A DNA stretch of 64,000 bases from Athripsodes cinereus (Eukaryota > Arthropoda > Insecta > Trichoptera > Leptoceridae): contig OX388325.1 in assembly GCA_947579605.1 (NCBI GenBank), forward strand, positions 10,969,572 to 11,033,571, written 5' to 3'. Positions 31,612 to 44,400 of this stretch are shown in pieces. A program made the translations under genes and the position numbers. The notes below the pieces were generated by a model. It had not been told where the DNA came from and ran no database searches. It was given only the letters and a program-made list of their open reading frames with translations. Position 1 is the first letter of the stretch; each line of letters begins with the position of its first letter.

Positions 31612-32896
31612 CAGTAAACCCTCGCTATTTCGAACCCCGTTATTTCGAAATTCGTCGTAATTCGAAATATTCCCCCCAAAAATGTCCCCATAATGAAATT
31701 TTCATACAAAAGACATTTATAATTCGATATCCCCGCTAATACGTAATTCGAAATAATATTTGGTCCTTTCAAAACAAAACAATAGAAATTTGTATATTGT
31801 AATTCGAAAACATTTGGTTGCCATAAAAAATACCCTTGTTTTTTCCCAAAGCTCCTTCAGGGACAATAAAACTTATTATGTGAAATTTGTGTTCACACTA
31901 ATACACATAAAGGACCTACCCACTACCCAGCTACATAATAATATTTAACAACGGGATTTCTAAGTAGATCTCCTATGTTGTATGTAAACATCGTAAATGT
32001 ATTGTATTTCAATATGTACCTATCTACAGCTGTTTTGAGTATGTACCAGGTACCTGCTACCTATGTATATACCCTGGCTCATAGCGTGATCGATGTACAT
32101 TATGTACTTCTGTGTTGTTCATGGGCGTCTCGTCATACGTACCTATACCTACTCGAAATATTTTGTGTTTTAATATTTTTATTTTCCATTCCAAATAAAT
32201 AAATATTTTATATCCGAACTTTTATACACGTTTTAAATACAAATTTGGTCAAAAATATTTTTCCCATTTTTTAACATTTATAGTGAACTTTTAGTAACGT
32301 GTGTGAAGTGAAGCATTAAAATTATGTATTTTTAAATATTCGACTGTGTTTTAGGTACGTATTTATATTTGTGTATTGTTTAGGTAGGTACATACATATT
32401 TAGATTTACATGTGTGTGTAATTTAATTATGTCAAAAACTGTTAGTTTCATCAATATTTTGTTACCTTCATTGTGCAAAATGCAAGGATTGGACAAAAAC
32501 GTGGTATGTGATAGAAGCTTTACATTTATGATAAACCACGATACGCCCATGACGTCTTTATTACGTATGTTTTACTACAAACTATTCCATTCTTGTACAA
32601 AGGGTCGCCTGTTTATTTGTAATGCGTATAAGAGTAGTAGAAATTGTTAGCCCTTTCCATGCGGCTCTTTCATCAGCCTTACAAATGTTTTTTTTTGTTT
32701 GAACGCGCGAAATTTAAAAAAACCCAAGTCCAAATCAGCTGTTTCTATTACGTACGTATGGTACCTATGGCTATAATATATATTATATACTGCGTATATC
32801 AAAATTATTTCGAAAATTTCGATTTATCGGGGTTTACGCTAATTCGAAATCAGATTTTCGAGGTCCCTTGGATTTCGAAATAACGAGGTTTTACTG
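31612..32896. mobile_element. Pogo-like (Tc1/mariner-group) non-autonomous element with TA duplication
   Basis: The ends are inverted repeats: left CAGTAAACCCTCGCTATTTC, right complement CAGTAAAACCTCGTTATTTC. TA lies on each side (31610-31611, 32897-32898). Several 'TTCGAAAT'-type subterminal motifs occur at both ends. The 1285-bp interior has only short open frames and no recognisable transposase. It lies between the convergent 3' ends of PMPCA and SUCLG2. Confidence 0.85.
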
Positions 32897-32974
32897 TAAT
32901 TGGTAAAAAAAGTTTGTTTCATTTTAATTTCTTACAGTGATGAACTTCCACAATTAATCTATAAGTTAAACTTT

Positions 32975-32980
32975 TTTATT
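32975..32980 (-). terminator. Polyadenylation signal close behind the SUCLG2 stop codon
   Basis: On the minus strand AATAAA starts three bases after the TGA stop. If used, the 3' UTR would be only about 20-30 bases. Its use is inferred. Confidence 0.45.
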
Positions 32981-32982
32981 CA

Positions 32983-33176
32983 TCACTTTTGTACAGCCAA
33001 TCCCGCTGCAATGTCCAAATCATCAGCCTCCATGATAGGCAAGTTGGATTCCTTGAGTAGATTCCTGGCCTCACTGACGTTGGTCCCCTCCAATCTCACT
33101 ACCAGAGGAATGTTTAACTTCATACTTTGACACGCTCCGATTATTCCTCTTGCTATAGTCGCACAGTTGACAATAC
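32983..33176 (-). CDS. SUCLG2: SUCLG2 exon 4 (terminal)
   Basis: It encodes [19 protein letters not shown], then [20 protein letters not shown], and ends LAVQK and TGA. Confidence 0.93.
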
Positions 33177-36171
33177 CTGACAACAAAAAATATGATTTAT
33201 TTAATTGAGATTATCTTTAAACACGGTGACTTTTGCTTATTGAGTAATAGCAATCGCCAAGATATTGCTAAGATATTTCGTACGGTATATTTTGCCTGTG
33301 ATTTTAGTCTAGAAATGGTATGCCACCCATTCTGGATAGTCTTTTTGGTAAGTTTGTGAGTGTATTAAGTAAATAAAGAGGAAATCTTTTCATCACAGAA
33401 TATCATTATTGACCACGGTAGTTTTCTCGTTGCGGGATGTAAGAGTGAAGAATAATTAGGATATCAGGAGAATGAGCGAATACAAGAGAAGTGTTTAGAC
33501 ATGCTGAATGAATGTACGATGAAAGGATGACAAAGAGAATGTATTTATCTGAATCAGGCAATGTGAGAAAGCGCGGACAGCCAAGAACTACATGACTTGA
33601 TCACATGAATCAAATTCTCAAGCACGGTCGTGTGTTAAGTAAGAAAAATCAGCGTGCATGTATGAGAAACTGGATGAATGTAGAGGAAGCGAAAGAAGTA
33701 TGTAAGGATAGATCTATATATGACATTCCATTCTCTCTGCCTATCCCACCTGGGACACGGCGTGAGGGTATAGATAGAGAGATAGATAGTAGTTTTGTCT
33801 ATATAAATAGTCGATATAATACAAACCTCCAAAGACATTAACAAGAATAGTCTTGACTTTAGGATCCTGGGTCAAAAGTTCAAAAGCAGCCTTGACTTGC
33901 GCCTCTCCCACAGAACCCCCCACATCCAGGAAGTTGGCTGGTTTCCCTCCATTGAGAGCTATGATGTCCATAGTAGCCATGGCAAGACCAGCACCATTCA
34001 CAAGGCATCCAATATCTCCATCCATTCCGATATAGTTCAAGTTATACTTGGAAGCTTCAATCTGAAAACACATTATTTAAGATAGTATTTAAACGGTATA
34101 AGACAATTAACATCATATAAATCAGCGATGAAGTAAGCCATCCATTTAGATTGTGTCATATTTTTTACTGAGATAATCTGCATTTAGATTATGGCAGCGA
34201 GAATGGCGGAATTGATGAATGGTTTATGGACACAAAAACTGATCTCGTAAGCCTGCTTAATGACAATTCATAAATGATGGTATGCATTTCTCATTTTTTT
34301 CAAAATGGTGGACGTCGAGATAGAGATCGCGAAGTATTTATTTTTAGTCGAAAATGTTATAGTAGAAGCTATAAGACGCCTTTTAATTAAGGAAACAAAC
34401 GCCACAAACCAACAACAAAGATAATAGCTGTCACGAAGCGGGAAACATTTTAAAATTTATAGGTTATAAAGTTTTTACCATAGACACGGACGCCGCGCAC
34501 ATCTACGCATGCGCGAATCGCTCCACCAAATTAAAATGTTGAAAGGTGGTCAACTTGAGACAATATCGTTTCTACTGGTTTTTATTGTTTCAGACTAGCT
34601 GTCATTTTGTTCACACGGTTCAAATGGCTGACGATATTTTGGCGTCCTGACGATATTAGCCAAATGTGAACACCACATTAGATATGAATGATTGATATAC
34701 CTCTCTGGGATCACTCTCAGTGACATCATCCATTTGGAATATTTCTTTCTGTCTGAACTTTGCATTATCATCAAAGTTAATCTTAGCGTCTACGGATATA
34801 ACTCTCCCGTCCTCAGTCTCCACTAATGGATTGATCTCCAGCTGGACAGCGTCTACCTGAAAGGGACAAAATAAGTATTACTGCTATATTATTCCTCTAG
34901 ATCAGTATTTCCCAAACTATGGCTCGCGACCCACCAGTGGCTCGTGAGCGAATATTGAGTGGGTCCTAATGGACGATTAACCACCTTATAAGACATGAAT
35001 AAAAAAATGTTGGAGCAATGTTTGGAGAAAAAAAAGCTAAAAGGCAGGTCCCAAGCTTGGAAATTTTTCCTAGATTGGCTGGAGCCAGTCAACTTTGGGA
35101 ACCACTGCTCTAGATTATTTGAAGATTTAAATTTGACATGTATTATTTTACCAATATTAATTTTTACTTCCACAAAGACCAAACTGTCCTTTTCGTGCCA
35201 GAACAGAAAATTAAGACATTCAGGATAAGTGGCAAATCTCATTTTATTACAAATTGTTTATTTATTTTAGTGCATCCTGTATTTTTAAATATTACTGAAT
35301 TAGCTCAAATTACTCAATTTTTGGGTAGATAGCCTTATTAAAAAAAAAACAACTAACCGCAAAGAGAGAAAAAGAGTCCTGAATGTCTTATCTTTTATTG
35401 ACACGGAGATGACAACTTGTATAATATATGTATAACAAAAACAAGTTGGATCAACTGGCTAACCCACTTGTGAGAAATGGTGCGATGGAATGGATTTTTT
35501 TTTACCTTTGAAAAGAGTTGCCACAATTTTTTGATTTCCTCAGCACACTGACGTTTCAGATCTCCTTTAAATTCCAAAAATTGCGCTACATCATTTGCCA
35601 TAGCATCTGTAACTCCTTCGAATATATCAATCGGTACTGTTTTAATCAGTTCTGGTGTCTTCTCAGCTACTGCCTCAATGTCCATACCACCAGCGGGTGA
35701 TGCCACAAGCACAGGACCATTATGTTGACGATCCATTAATATACAAAGATATGTTTCTCTTTTTATATCGACACTTTCAGCTACCATTACTTTGTGTACT
35801 GTAATGCCTTCTTTAGGAGTTTGTTTCGTGATTAACCTGTGCCCCACCATACTGTTTGCAAGAGAAAATATTTCATCGTAATTTTTTGTTAAATGTACAC
35901 CTCCTTTGAAACCATTATCAAAATGTCCTTTGCCTCTTCCTCCAGCTAACACTTGAGCTTTGATAACATATTCATTCGCTTTGAAATCTTTCAAAGCACC
36001 TTTATCTAATTTTTCATCTAGAACTCTAAATCTTTGTATATTGACAGCATGTTTCTCCAATAAAGCTTTGCTCTGGTACTCTTGTAGGTTAAGGTTTCTT
36101 ATTTGTTGTCTTGTTGGAGCTAACCTCTTCAATAAGTTTGTTTTTAAGAAAGTATTCCTGATAGCCGCCAT
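32983..36171 (-). CDS. SUCLG2: Succinyl-CoA ligase, GDP-forming, beta subunit (4 exons)
   Basis: The beta subunit of the matrix enzyme that converts succinyl-CoA, GDP and phosphate to succinate, CoA and GTP in the TCA cycle; it pairs with the alpha subunit SUCLG1. The exons (minus strand) 36171-35506, 34856-34701, 34061-33827 and 33176-32983 join in phase to 416 residues, near the about 432 of the human protein. An Arg-rich presequence (about 1-26) precedes NLQEYQSK. An ATP-grasp fold follows, with [33 protein letters not shown] and GGMDIE. The C-terminal ligase domain has [28 protein letters not shown] and VVRLEGTNV. The GDP-forming call rests on overall closeness to SUCLG2 as I recall it ([24 protein letters not shown]); SUCLA2 is the alternative. 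The start is the ATG at 36169-36171. Confidence 0.93.
33430..33795 (+). mobile_element. Family B (RTE-like LINE 3' end) copy with GATA tail
   Basis: It sits in SUCLG2 intron 3, in antisense to the gene. 'catgacttgatcacatgaat', 'caaattctcaagcacggtcg' and 'gttaagtaagaaaaatcagc' match 55330-55400. It ends with 'tagatagagagatagatag'. Confidence 0.75.
33827..34061 (-). CDS. SUCLG2: SUCLG2 exon 3
   Basis: It encodes [34 protein letters not shown] and [14 protein letters not shown]. It ends in phase 1 at a GTTTGT donor. Confidence 0.94.
34110..34700 (-). other. SUCLG2 intron 2, no gene
   Basis: It contains a small piece of repeat A (34110-34170). Two phrases, 'gttcacacggttcaaatggc' and 'caaatgtgaacaccacat', recall the ends of the MITE at 57719-58204. 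It may be a decayed relative. Confidence 0.35.
34701..34856 (-). CDS. SUCLG2: SUCLG2 exon 2
   Basis: It encodes [20 protein letters not shown] and [20 protein letters not shown]. 'EINP' and '[10 protein letters not shown]' are strong ATP-grasp family signatures. Phase 0 at both ends. Confidence 0.95.
34903..35107. mobile_element. hAT-like MITE, 205 bp, perfect 8-bp duplication
   Basis: The termini CAGTATTTCCCAAACT and (complement) CAGTGGTTCCCAAAGT are inverted repeats. CTCTAGAT flanks on both sides (34895-34902, 35108-35115). It is in SUCLG2 intron 1 with no coding capacity. Confidence 0.85.
35375..35500 (-). repeat. Dispersed repeat A
   Basis: It has 'gagtcctgaatgtcttatct', 'tgacacggagatgacaactt', 'ctggctaacccacttgtgag'. 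It ends six bases before the SUCLG2 exon 1 splice donor. A short plus-strand piece of the same family lies at 35210-35235. Confidence 0.65.
35506..36171 (-). CDS. SUCLG2: SUCLG2 exon 1
   Basis: 222 codons: presequence, ATP-grasp N-lobe and nucleotide-binding loops (GRGKG near residue 80). Phase 0 at the AAG|GTAAAA donor. Confidence 0.95.
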
Positions 36172-36640
36172 TTTTAACACTTCTTTTATTGATTATCGAA
36201 CTTATTACACGTTACCAAATTATTATCAACTTTGCACCGCGACAACGATCATTCAAAATAAATGACAGAAGTGAGTGTAGGCAATAAACTTATATAATAA
36301 CGTAACTAAGTTCAAACAAAAATATGCTCTACACACCTTTGCAATAAGGTTTATTTTTCTACCAAAATATGAACTGTGCCATGTGAGATAGTAACCGAGG
36401 GAACTGTATCTTTTTCTAATAAATTGCCAGTGCAAAAAATAATAGCTGTCAAAATTTAAGCACCGTTGCTGTTACGTAACACGACGAATTAACTTAATAA
36501 ATAAATGATAATAAACTTTGATATAATATAATTATTATGTGCTATATTCATGTTTCAAGTAAACATTTAAGTCAGTATTTATTATTCATGGGAATCTTAT
36601 GATTTTTATTTATTCGTATGGCAATACTCAAGTAACAATT
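36172..36640. other. Upstream region of SUCLG2
   Basis: It presumably contains the SUCLG2 promoter and 5' UTR. No TATA box or known motif stands out. No gene seen. Confidence 0.4.
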
Positions 36641-36649
36641 TGGACAAAT

Positions 36650-36715
36650 TGTCTTTCGGCGCCCTTGAGATGGTCACTGACTAATAAACGGCGCCAAATA
36701 CAAATTGTCTATATT
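36650..36715 (+). repeat. L2/CR1-like LINE extreme 3' end
   Basis: It has 'ggcgcccttgagatggtcac' and 'ataaacggcgcca', matching 10957-10992. Confidence 0.6.
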
Positions 36716-36995
36716 ATTTTTTTCCAGTGACACGGAAAGGACAATCTGCATGTTCATTACTTGCAGTCATCCGCTGACTACCCCACTTGCGTGATATGCC
36801 GTAATGGTATAACAGTAGTAATAAAAATTCATTCATTCATAGTATCATGGCATAACCCACACGTGAGGTAGCCACCAGACAAACTGCACATAGCAAACAT
36901 GCAAGTTGTCCTTTCCGTGCCAATAAAATTTAAGACATTCAGAATGGGTCGCATACTACATCGTTGAACTAAAGATATCAAATGCCTTAAACAAG
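36715..36995. repeat. Two inverted copies of dispersed repeat A
   Basis: A minus-orientation copy at about 36715-36830 ('gcatgttcattacttgcagt', 'gctgactaccccacttgcgt') faces a plus-orientation copy at about 36850-36990 ('cacacgtgaggtagccacca', 'gtcctttccgtgccaataaa', 'gacattcagaatgggtcgca'). Confidence 0.7.
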
Positions 36996-38317
36996 ACGTT
37001 TTACAAATTCCTACCCTTAACCATTTGCTTCAGTTGGACTATCATCCTGAGTGATCACTCAAAGTGAACTAGTCTAAATACCCCTTTTCATAATAATTTG
37101 TGTTAACACACTACATGCGTTGAATTTATTCCAATGTAGATATAATTGTGTTGACAAAACTTTGAACAGCATTCACAGAGTCTTCGGAAAAGAATAGGTT
37201 CTCAGTCTATATCTAAGATATTCCACAAAAATCATTTAATATCTTCAATCCAGCAACAAGTTTACAACTCATCTTGACTTAGATCAGTACAGACTGACAA
37301 CTTGCGTGTTTATCGCACACAGGTACTCTGAAGGCCACTCATTTTATGGTAATATTAAGGTATGAATGAATAAATTTTGAGAGGCCATAATGAAATATTT
37401 TGACAAGATTATTTCCTTCTGACAAACATTCCTGCAACATCCATGGGTGAGGGATGGTGCAACCCTTAATGTGACAAACGAAATTCAGTACTTTTGTTTG
37501 TTTTATAATTATTGTTTTTTCTTTATATAAATATATTATTTTGTTTGCTTCTCTTGGCTAGAGGGACATCGAATGAGTGTAGTCAAAAGATTCCACACAC
37601 GGGGTTATGTTTTGGCCGGCCAGCACTTCAGGCTGCCCACAATGGCACTTTCGGTGTGGACAAGATTTGTTAAACAAACAAACAAAATTATAGGGGAGTG
37701 AGTACACATGGTCAAATGAGACAAAATAAATTAAAGAAAATAAATTTATTTATTTAAATATACAATAATTTTTACAAAGCAGCAATAAAACTTAAGTTTT
37801 ATTTTATAAATACATCACGAGTATGGAAATATATTCAAAAGAAAAATTAATTAAGGAGGTTTTTTTCAAATTCTATAATGGTGTGTAAAAATGATTTTGT
37901 TTAATACAAGGCTCAGAAATCTTGCTGATTCTAAGAAAAACCAGTGTCCTCTCACTTTAACCTGTATTAAAAAATATATGAGTGTCGTTGCGGATATAAT
38001 TGCGGAATAACTTACAATTTCAAGTTGAGTTCCATGTATTTTTAATACAATTATTCAAACACATTTATTTTACATCACTTGATATCTATTTGAATTTTAA
38101 ATACAACTTTAACTTTCCGTTCCACATAATACTGTGGGAGATGCCGTGTGGATATAGACAGACTGAGACATTTAACTATTGTATTAAAGTAGTGTCCCAT
38201 ACAAGGTACAATATAATTACAATATTTCTTTCAACAATTAACTTTATCAAAATAACACCAATGGATACATCAAATAGTCAAATTTTATTCCATAGATAAT
38301 TAAGAGAAGGGTTTTGT
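36996..38317. other. Intergenic DNA between Nup54 and SUCLG2
   Basis: No open frame of note and no repeat recognised. It should hold the Nup54 3' UTR and polyadenylation site. Confidence 0.4.
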
Positions 38318-38463
38318 CTATGAATCTGTTCCGCCTTGCACAATGGCTGCCATGCCCTCTTGTATAATTTTGATATGAGCTAAATCAGTTTGAACTGTTT
38401 CTATGAGATGGACCATTCCTTTCTGATGTTGTGCCAGCACTTTCTTAATATCCTCTTGGTACC
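38318..38463 (-). CDS. Nup54: Nup54 last exon
   Basis: It encodes YQEDIKKVLAQHQKGMVHLI, then IIQEGMAAIVQGGTDS and TAG. It is helical and ends the coiled coil that pairs with Nup62/Nup58. Confidence 0.88.
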
Positions 38464-41400
38464 CTGAAAACAATACAATAATTTTTTTTATTCTACTATT
38501 ATACTATCACAGCATATCTCACAACGGAGGTAGCCAGTAGACCAACTTTATGTTATAAACATGCAAGATATCACTATATCAGGATAGGTGGTGTACCCCA
38601 TTGTTGAATTTAACATGTAAAAGTCTTTCTTTTGAAACAGCTGCCTTTTACCTGACATTAGAAAACTTAATAAAAACAGTGGGAGACTTATTCTTTGCCT
38701 AAATTTAAAACATTTTATACTCATTATTTTTAGTCTCCCAATTTTCTAGAGCCATGTAAAAAAACTGATATTCGTATAACACCCAGTATTATTGTATGTG
38801 CCTAGATAGAAATAACACATTCTTAAATAAACATAAAATAAAGATGCAGTGTATACCTGGGTCCATGGTGTATCTCTCTGAGGTTTGACTACTGTTTTGA
38901 TATCTCTGCATTCTCATCTGTGAAAGCAGCTCACTCAAGCGGCCCTAAAATAAACAATACATACATACATTATAATCACAAAAATATTTTAGAATGTCTA
39001 TATTTACTTTGTAGACATCGTAATTAACCAAGATAGAGAAAAAATAATACACTCTGTGAAATGTCTCATCTTTTGAGCAAGTTTTAGAATGTTTATATTT
39101 ACTTTGTAGACATCGTAATTAACCAAGATAGAGAAAAAATAATACACTCTGTGAAATGTCTCATCTTTTGAGCAAGTTTTAGAATGTTTATATTTACTTT
39201 GTAGACATCGTAATTAACCAAGATAGAGAAAAAATAATACACTCTGTGAAATGTCTCATCTTTTGAGCAAGTTTTAGGCTAAATAAATTATTCATTCATA
39301 TTATCACCAGTGGGGTAGCCAGTGGACAAAAACCATGCAAGTTTTCCTATCTGTGTTAACAGAAGTGAAGATGGGTGGGTGGCATACCTCATCACTAAAC
39401 TGAAGATGTAAAATGTCTCGTGTAATCACATGTGTGTTACATAATAAACTAAAAAATGTTTTAACTAATTGTGACGCATGATTTTTGGATGATAGCTTTG
39501 TGAGATATTTTTACAATTTATATCATACATACATCTGTTGCGTGTTTTGAATTTCTATAAGTAAATACTTACATTGAATTGCGTGGGAGCTGTGAGTTGT
39601 GAGTTGAGTGCCTCTAGTCTACTGCGGAGTGTCTCCTCCTCGTGTGTCATGGCAGAACCAGCTCTGCGAGCACTCTCCTGTCTCACCACCACCTAAAATA
39701 ACAATAAGTCATTTAACAGAGAAAATATTCCTCAAAAAAACCGAGGAGAACATTAAGCAAATAAAATTCATATACCATTTTGAAAATTTAGCAATGGCAG
39801 GGCAGAAATTTAGAGTGCAAGGAAAGTTATAAAACTTAAGAATCCGGAATTAAAAAAAAAGTTCTCAATTTTGAAAGTGTGAAGTGTGAAATTGCGAAAA
39901 TATGATGTTGAAGGGTAGAAATTTAAATTAAATTCTGACGTAAAGCCATATATTGAATAAGATATATCAGTGTACATGTAGAATGAATATGAAGGAAGTA
40001 AAAGTACATAAGGATAAATAAATTTGGTATTCCGTTCTTTCTGCCTACCACACATGAAGACAGTGTGAGGGAATAGTCTCGACTTACAGATAACAGTCTA
40101 TGGTGCAGGTGCATATGTCTTCTGGATTGGTCCTGCAGTGTGGCCACTGTTGCAGCTAGTTTAGCCTTTAGATCTGCAAGGTCTGCGGTTGCCTTGGTGA
40201 GGAATGCAGCATGGAGTTTTGTCTCTTCTTCTTGACATTGCATTCGCCATTTTACCTAAACAAAAATCATATTTATTTATTTATTCATTCATTCACACCA
40301 TCTCGCCATTTCCCACAAGCAGAACTTCCAGAGGACTAATTACATGTAATAAATATGCATGTCCTACTCTCCTGTACAATAAAAATTTTAACATTCAAGA
40401 TGGGTGTCATACTTAATGCCTAATTTGTTAAATGTCTCAATACACAGTCTTTTACAAATATATGTATCTTTTACGGGACACTCAAAAACATACTGAAAAG
40501 AGCGGGAGACCTATTCATTACCAGGGAGTCCAAAGAACACAGAATATTTATTTACTCATTGAAACATTTACAGTACAAGTATATTTATTTGACACTGCAG
40601 CCAGAATAAGTGCCTATAATCCAAAATATGTTTTGATATACAAATATTTAAAGTTTTCAATTACATATATTATCTTACATACATACATACCATCACGCCG
40701 CTTCCCTTGCGGGGTAGGCAGAAAGGATCAAGCGCCACTTCCTTCTATCCTTGCATACATCTTTCGCTTCCGTCACTGTCATACAATTCCTCATGCATGC
40801 TCTCCTGTTCAATGTGCTCAACACGTGACCGTCCTGTAGGATTTGATTTAAATGATCTTGCCATTTGATTCTCGGACGTCCACGTCTCCGAGCACCATTC
40901 CTCTCAGCCAAATATATCTTCTTGGTCATTCTGTCCTCATTCATTCTTTCCACGTGCCCAAACAATACGATATATTATCTTCAATACTATTATTTATTAT
41001 TATCAAAAAATCATTATTATATTATAGCAACTTTTTTTTTTTTTTTAAAAAAGATATATCTGGGTTTTTGTTATAAACCCAAATACAACCTTATACACCT
41101 TTCACAGAAAGCTAAAAGCTTGTGTCGTGAAAGGGGAGTTTGCCGGCACCTGGGATCGAACCCCGGACCTCATGTTCATAAGGCCAAGACTCTACCTCCA
41201 GGCTACCGACGAATACTACTACTTACTTCAGCGAATCCAACCATTGGGACAGGCAGATACTTTTCAGGATCCGGATTATCAGCCTGAGCCTGATTCCATA
41301 ATCTGGGATCGATACCTGGAAAAGACCAGAAAAAAGACATCATTGAAATGTGAGATAATTCACTGGTCTGAGGGGCTAAAAAAGGCCACTTTATATGTAG

Positions 41401-44400
41401 AAACATAATAGGATCATATTAGGAATTGTAAAACCATTTAACGGCAACATTTCACCAAATATGAATTGTAGATGAATTGTTCAATGTGGCCATTTTAGGC
41501 CCCCTGCTCAATAGAACAATAGTTGTATTACTTTACTTGGTTTTAGTTGGTATCAAATATATTAGGAAAATGAGTGGATACGAGACGATGAGTGTTGTGG
41601 AAAGAGTGTGTGTGTGAATAAGTTGTGATGTATAATAGGACATGTGGAGATAATGAAAGAAAGCTTATCTATCTGAAAGAAGGGCTGTAAGAAAGCGCAC
41701 CCACAGGACAACCACGGGTTGAGTGAGAGAAGTCTGCATATGTGCATGAATGTGGAAGAAGCAAAATAAGTGTGTAATGATATATTTACAGGTTAATTGG
41801 AAGACATCACATTCTGGCGATAAACTCGCCCCCTGTATATTGAATTGTATAACTGATAGTATTATGATACTTTGTACTGATTTGAAATATTATTGTAACC
41901 AATGTACAGTGAAGAATAAAATAAATAAATATATTTGGCGTTCCCTCTCTTTGCTTATCACACAAGGGATGTGATGTGTGCGATTAGGATAGGTATATAC
42001 AATGTCAGTGTTAAAGTCAACTCACAAACAAGGCTAGCAACTATTTACCTGACATTTACACATAAGATTCAAAGTCAAAGATTGAAATACAAGTTTTGTA
42101 CTTCATATACAAACGATAAAACCACATCCTCCAAATGCAGATAGTAAAAATATAGTTTTATCAAACAACATCAGTATTCCTACAAAATTAAACACTTGGA
42201 CTATTAAAACCTTTTGATTTGACAAAACCAATCAGAAACCTCGATTGGAGAACCATGTCTACACAATGCAACATTGAGTAAAATCCAATCGGAAGAAGTG
42301 AGAAAGGTGTCCCAACGCTTACGAATTGGCTCTATGCTGGCTTAGTGATCACTTTCGGTGTCCATGGACAATGTTCACCAATTCCACCATTCTCACTGTC
42401 ACGATTTAAGGTCCGCCAATCGAGAGACGCTTTATGCAAACCTTAGAAGCAACCATCTTTTTGGGATCTCATTTTTCAGATCTCAAATAGATCGCGATCT
42501 CCCGTCTAAATGGCGCCGGAACAATTAAGTTCAATACTTTATCGGCTGCTAGTTCGACCAGTCAGCAACAAATGTTTAGAATATTTACAATTTTTTTTAT
42601 TGTTTAACCGGATTTGGGAGCAGATGACAAAACCAATCAGAAACTCGATTGGAGAACCATGTCTACACAATGCAACATTGTGTAAAATCCATTTGATTTG
42701 TTCAATAAAACACTGCAAACAATTTTGTTCTGCAGAGTCCCTAGCAGAGAGTAGCTTTAAAACTCTTTTGTAGGTAGGTACACATCATGAATTTACATTT
42801 CACATATTCAAACCAGCTGTAATCACCAACTTGAAATTTCTTAGGTTTGCATGTTTATTATATGCAGCGATTGGTCTACAGGTTTCTCCACACATTGGAT
42901 ATGGCATTATAATATATATATATATAGGGATATATTTATTTATAAACCTATTTGTAGGTACACATCATGAATTTACATTTCACATATTCAAACCAGCTGT
43001 AATCACCAACTTGAAATTTCTTAGGTTTGCATGTTTATTATATGCAGCGATTGGTCTACAGGTTTCTCCACACATTGGATATGGCATTATAATATATATA
43101 ATGTTATAATGTTTTGTTATTTTTTATATTTCTTTATTCAATCAATATCATACAAACGTTGAAACAATATATCACCAATTATCTTCAATTAAGTTGCAGC
43201 AGCCTCACTAGGTTGCCCTGTATCGAGGCGTGCTGCGTAAAAAATATATAAAAAAAAAAAAACATACATTCACCAAGGGATTCATTCATTCATACATATA
43301 TAGGGATATATTTATTTATAAACCTATTTGTAGGTACACATCATGAATTTACATTTCACATATTCAAACCAGCTGTAATCACCAACTTGAAATTTCTTAG
43401 GTTTGCATGTTTATTATATGCAGCGATTGGTCTACAGGTTTCTCCACACATTGGATATGGCATTATAATATATATATAGGGATATATTTATTTATAAACC
43501 TATAAGTTAGAATATCAATTTGACTATATTTTGTAGTCAATCTATGGTGGTCCATGCTTTTTTGAGATTTTTTGTAGACTAAACAATAAAATGCTACATT
43601 ACCAGGAGGTGGTGTGTTGAGATACTCTTGCAAATGTCTCGCATCAGGTCTAACATGAGCCAGAGCCGACGTAACTCCGAGGGTACTAAGCTGCTGTTTC
43701 TGTTGGGGCTGATTCAAGAACTGAGATACTTCTGACGCGGCTAACTTGGATCCAGACAATCCAGTCACAGATTTCTCCGTAACGTATATGAGAGCTTGCG
43801 CATTGTTTTTTAACACTCCTTTGATGGATTCTACCGTCACGGAAAGATTAGGTTTGTTGCCAAAAATTGCCACCAGAGATGTTACCAGTTGTGCTTGTTG
43901 ATTTCTGAAAAGTAAATAATTTATAGTTACAAAAATAATCGTATCTCACAATGGACTACACAAAGAAGTCATCGTGGACAGTGTTTTTGGATGGAGGAAG
44001 AAAAAGAAAATATAAAACATATCATAAACTCACTTGATCTCTTCCTCCGTCTTATTAAATATGAGTTGTACGAGGCCATCTTTGTCTGTGACAGTTGGTA
44101 GACAGCTGTAGCCAATCGCCTTGAATCTGCACAAAGGGTTCTGTTCCGACAGCTCAATAGGGGGCTGGTTGTTGGCGTAATATGCCTTACCTGCAAAAAA
44201 ATTGTATACATTGAAATGCATGACGTGAGATTCTCAACATTTTCTTCTACTACTACTACTATCTACTATACCATCACGGCATATCCCACAAGTAGGGTAG
44301 CCAGCAGACCAACTGCATGTAAGAAACATGCAAGCTGTCCTCTCCGTGCCAATATAAAATCAAGACATTCAGGATGGGTGGCAAACATTTTCTTCTTCTT

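Noticed and set aside
36172..36180. Start of SUCLG2 at the upstream GTG (36178-36180)
   Set aside because: Nuclear genes use ATG, and an in-frame ATG three codons later (36169-36171) gives a normal presequence beginning MAAIRNTF.
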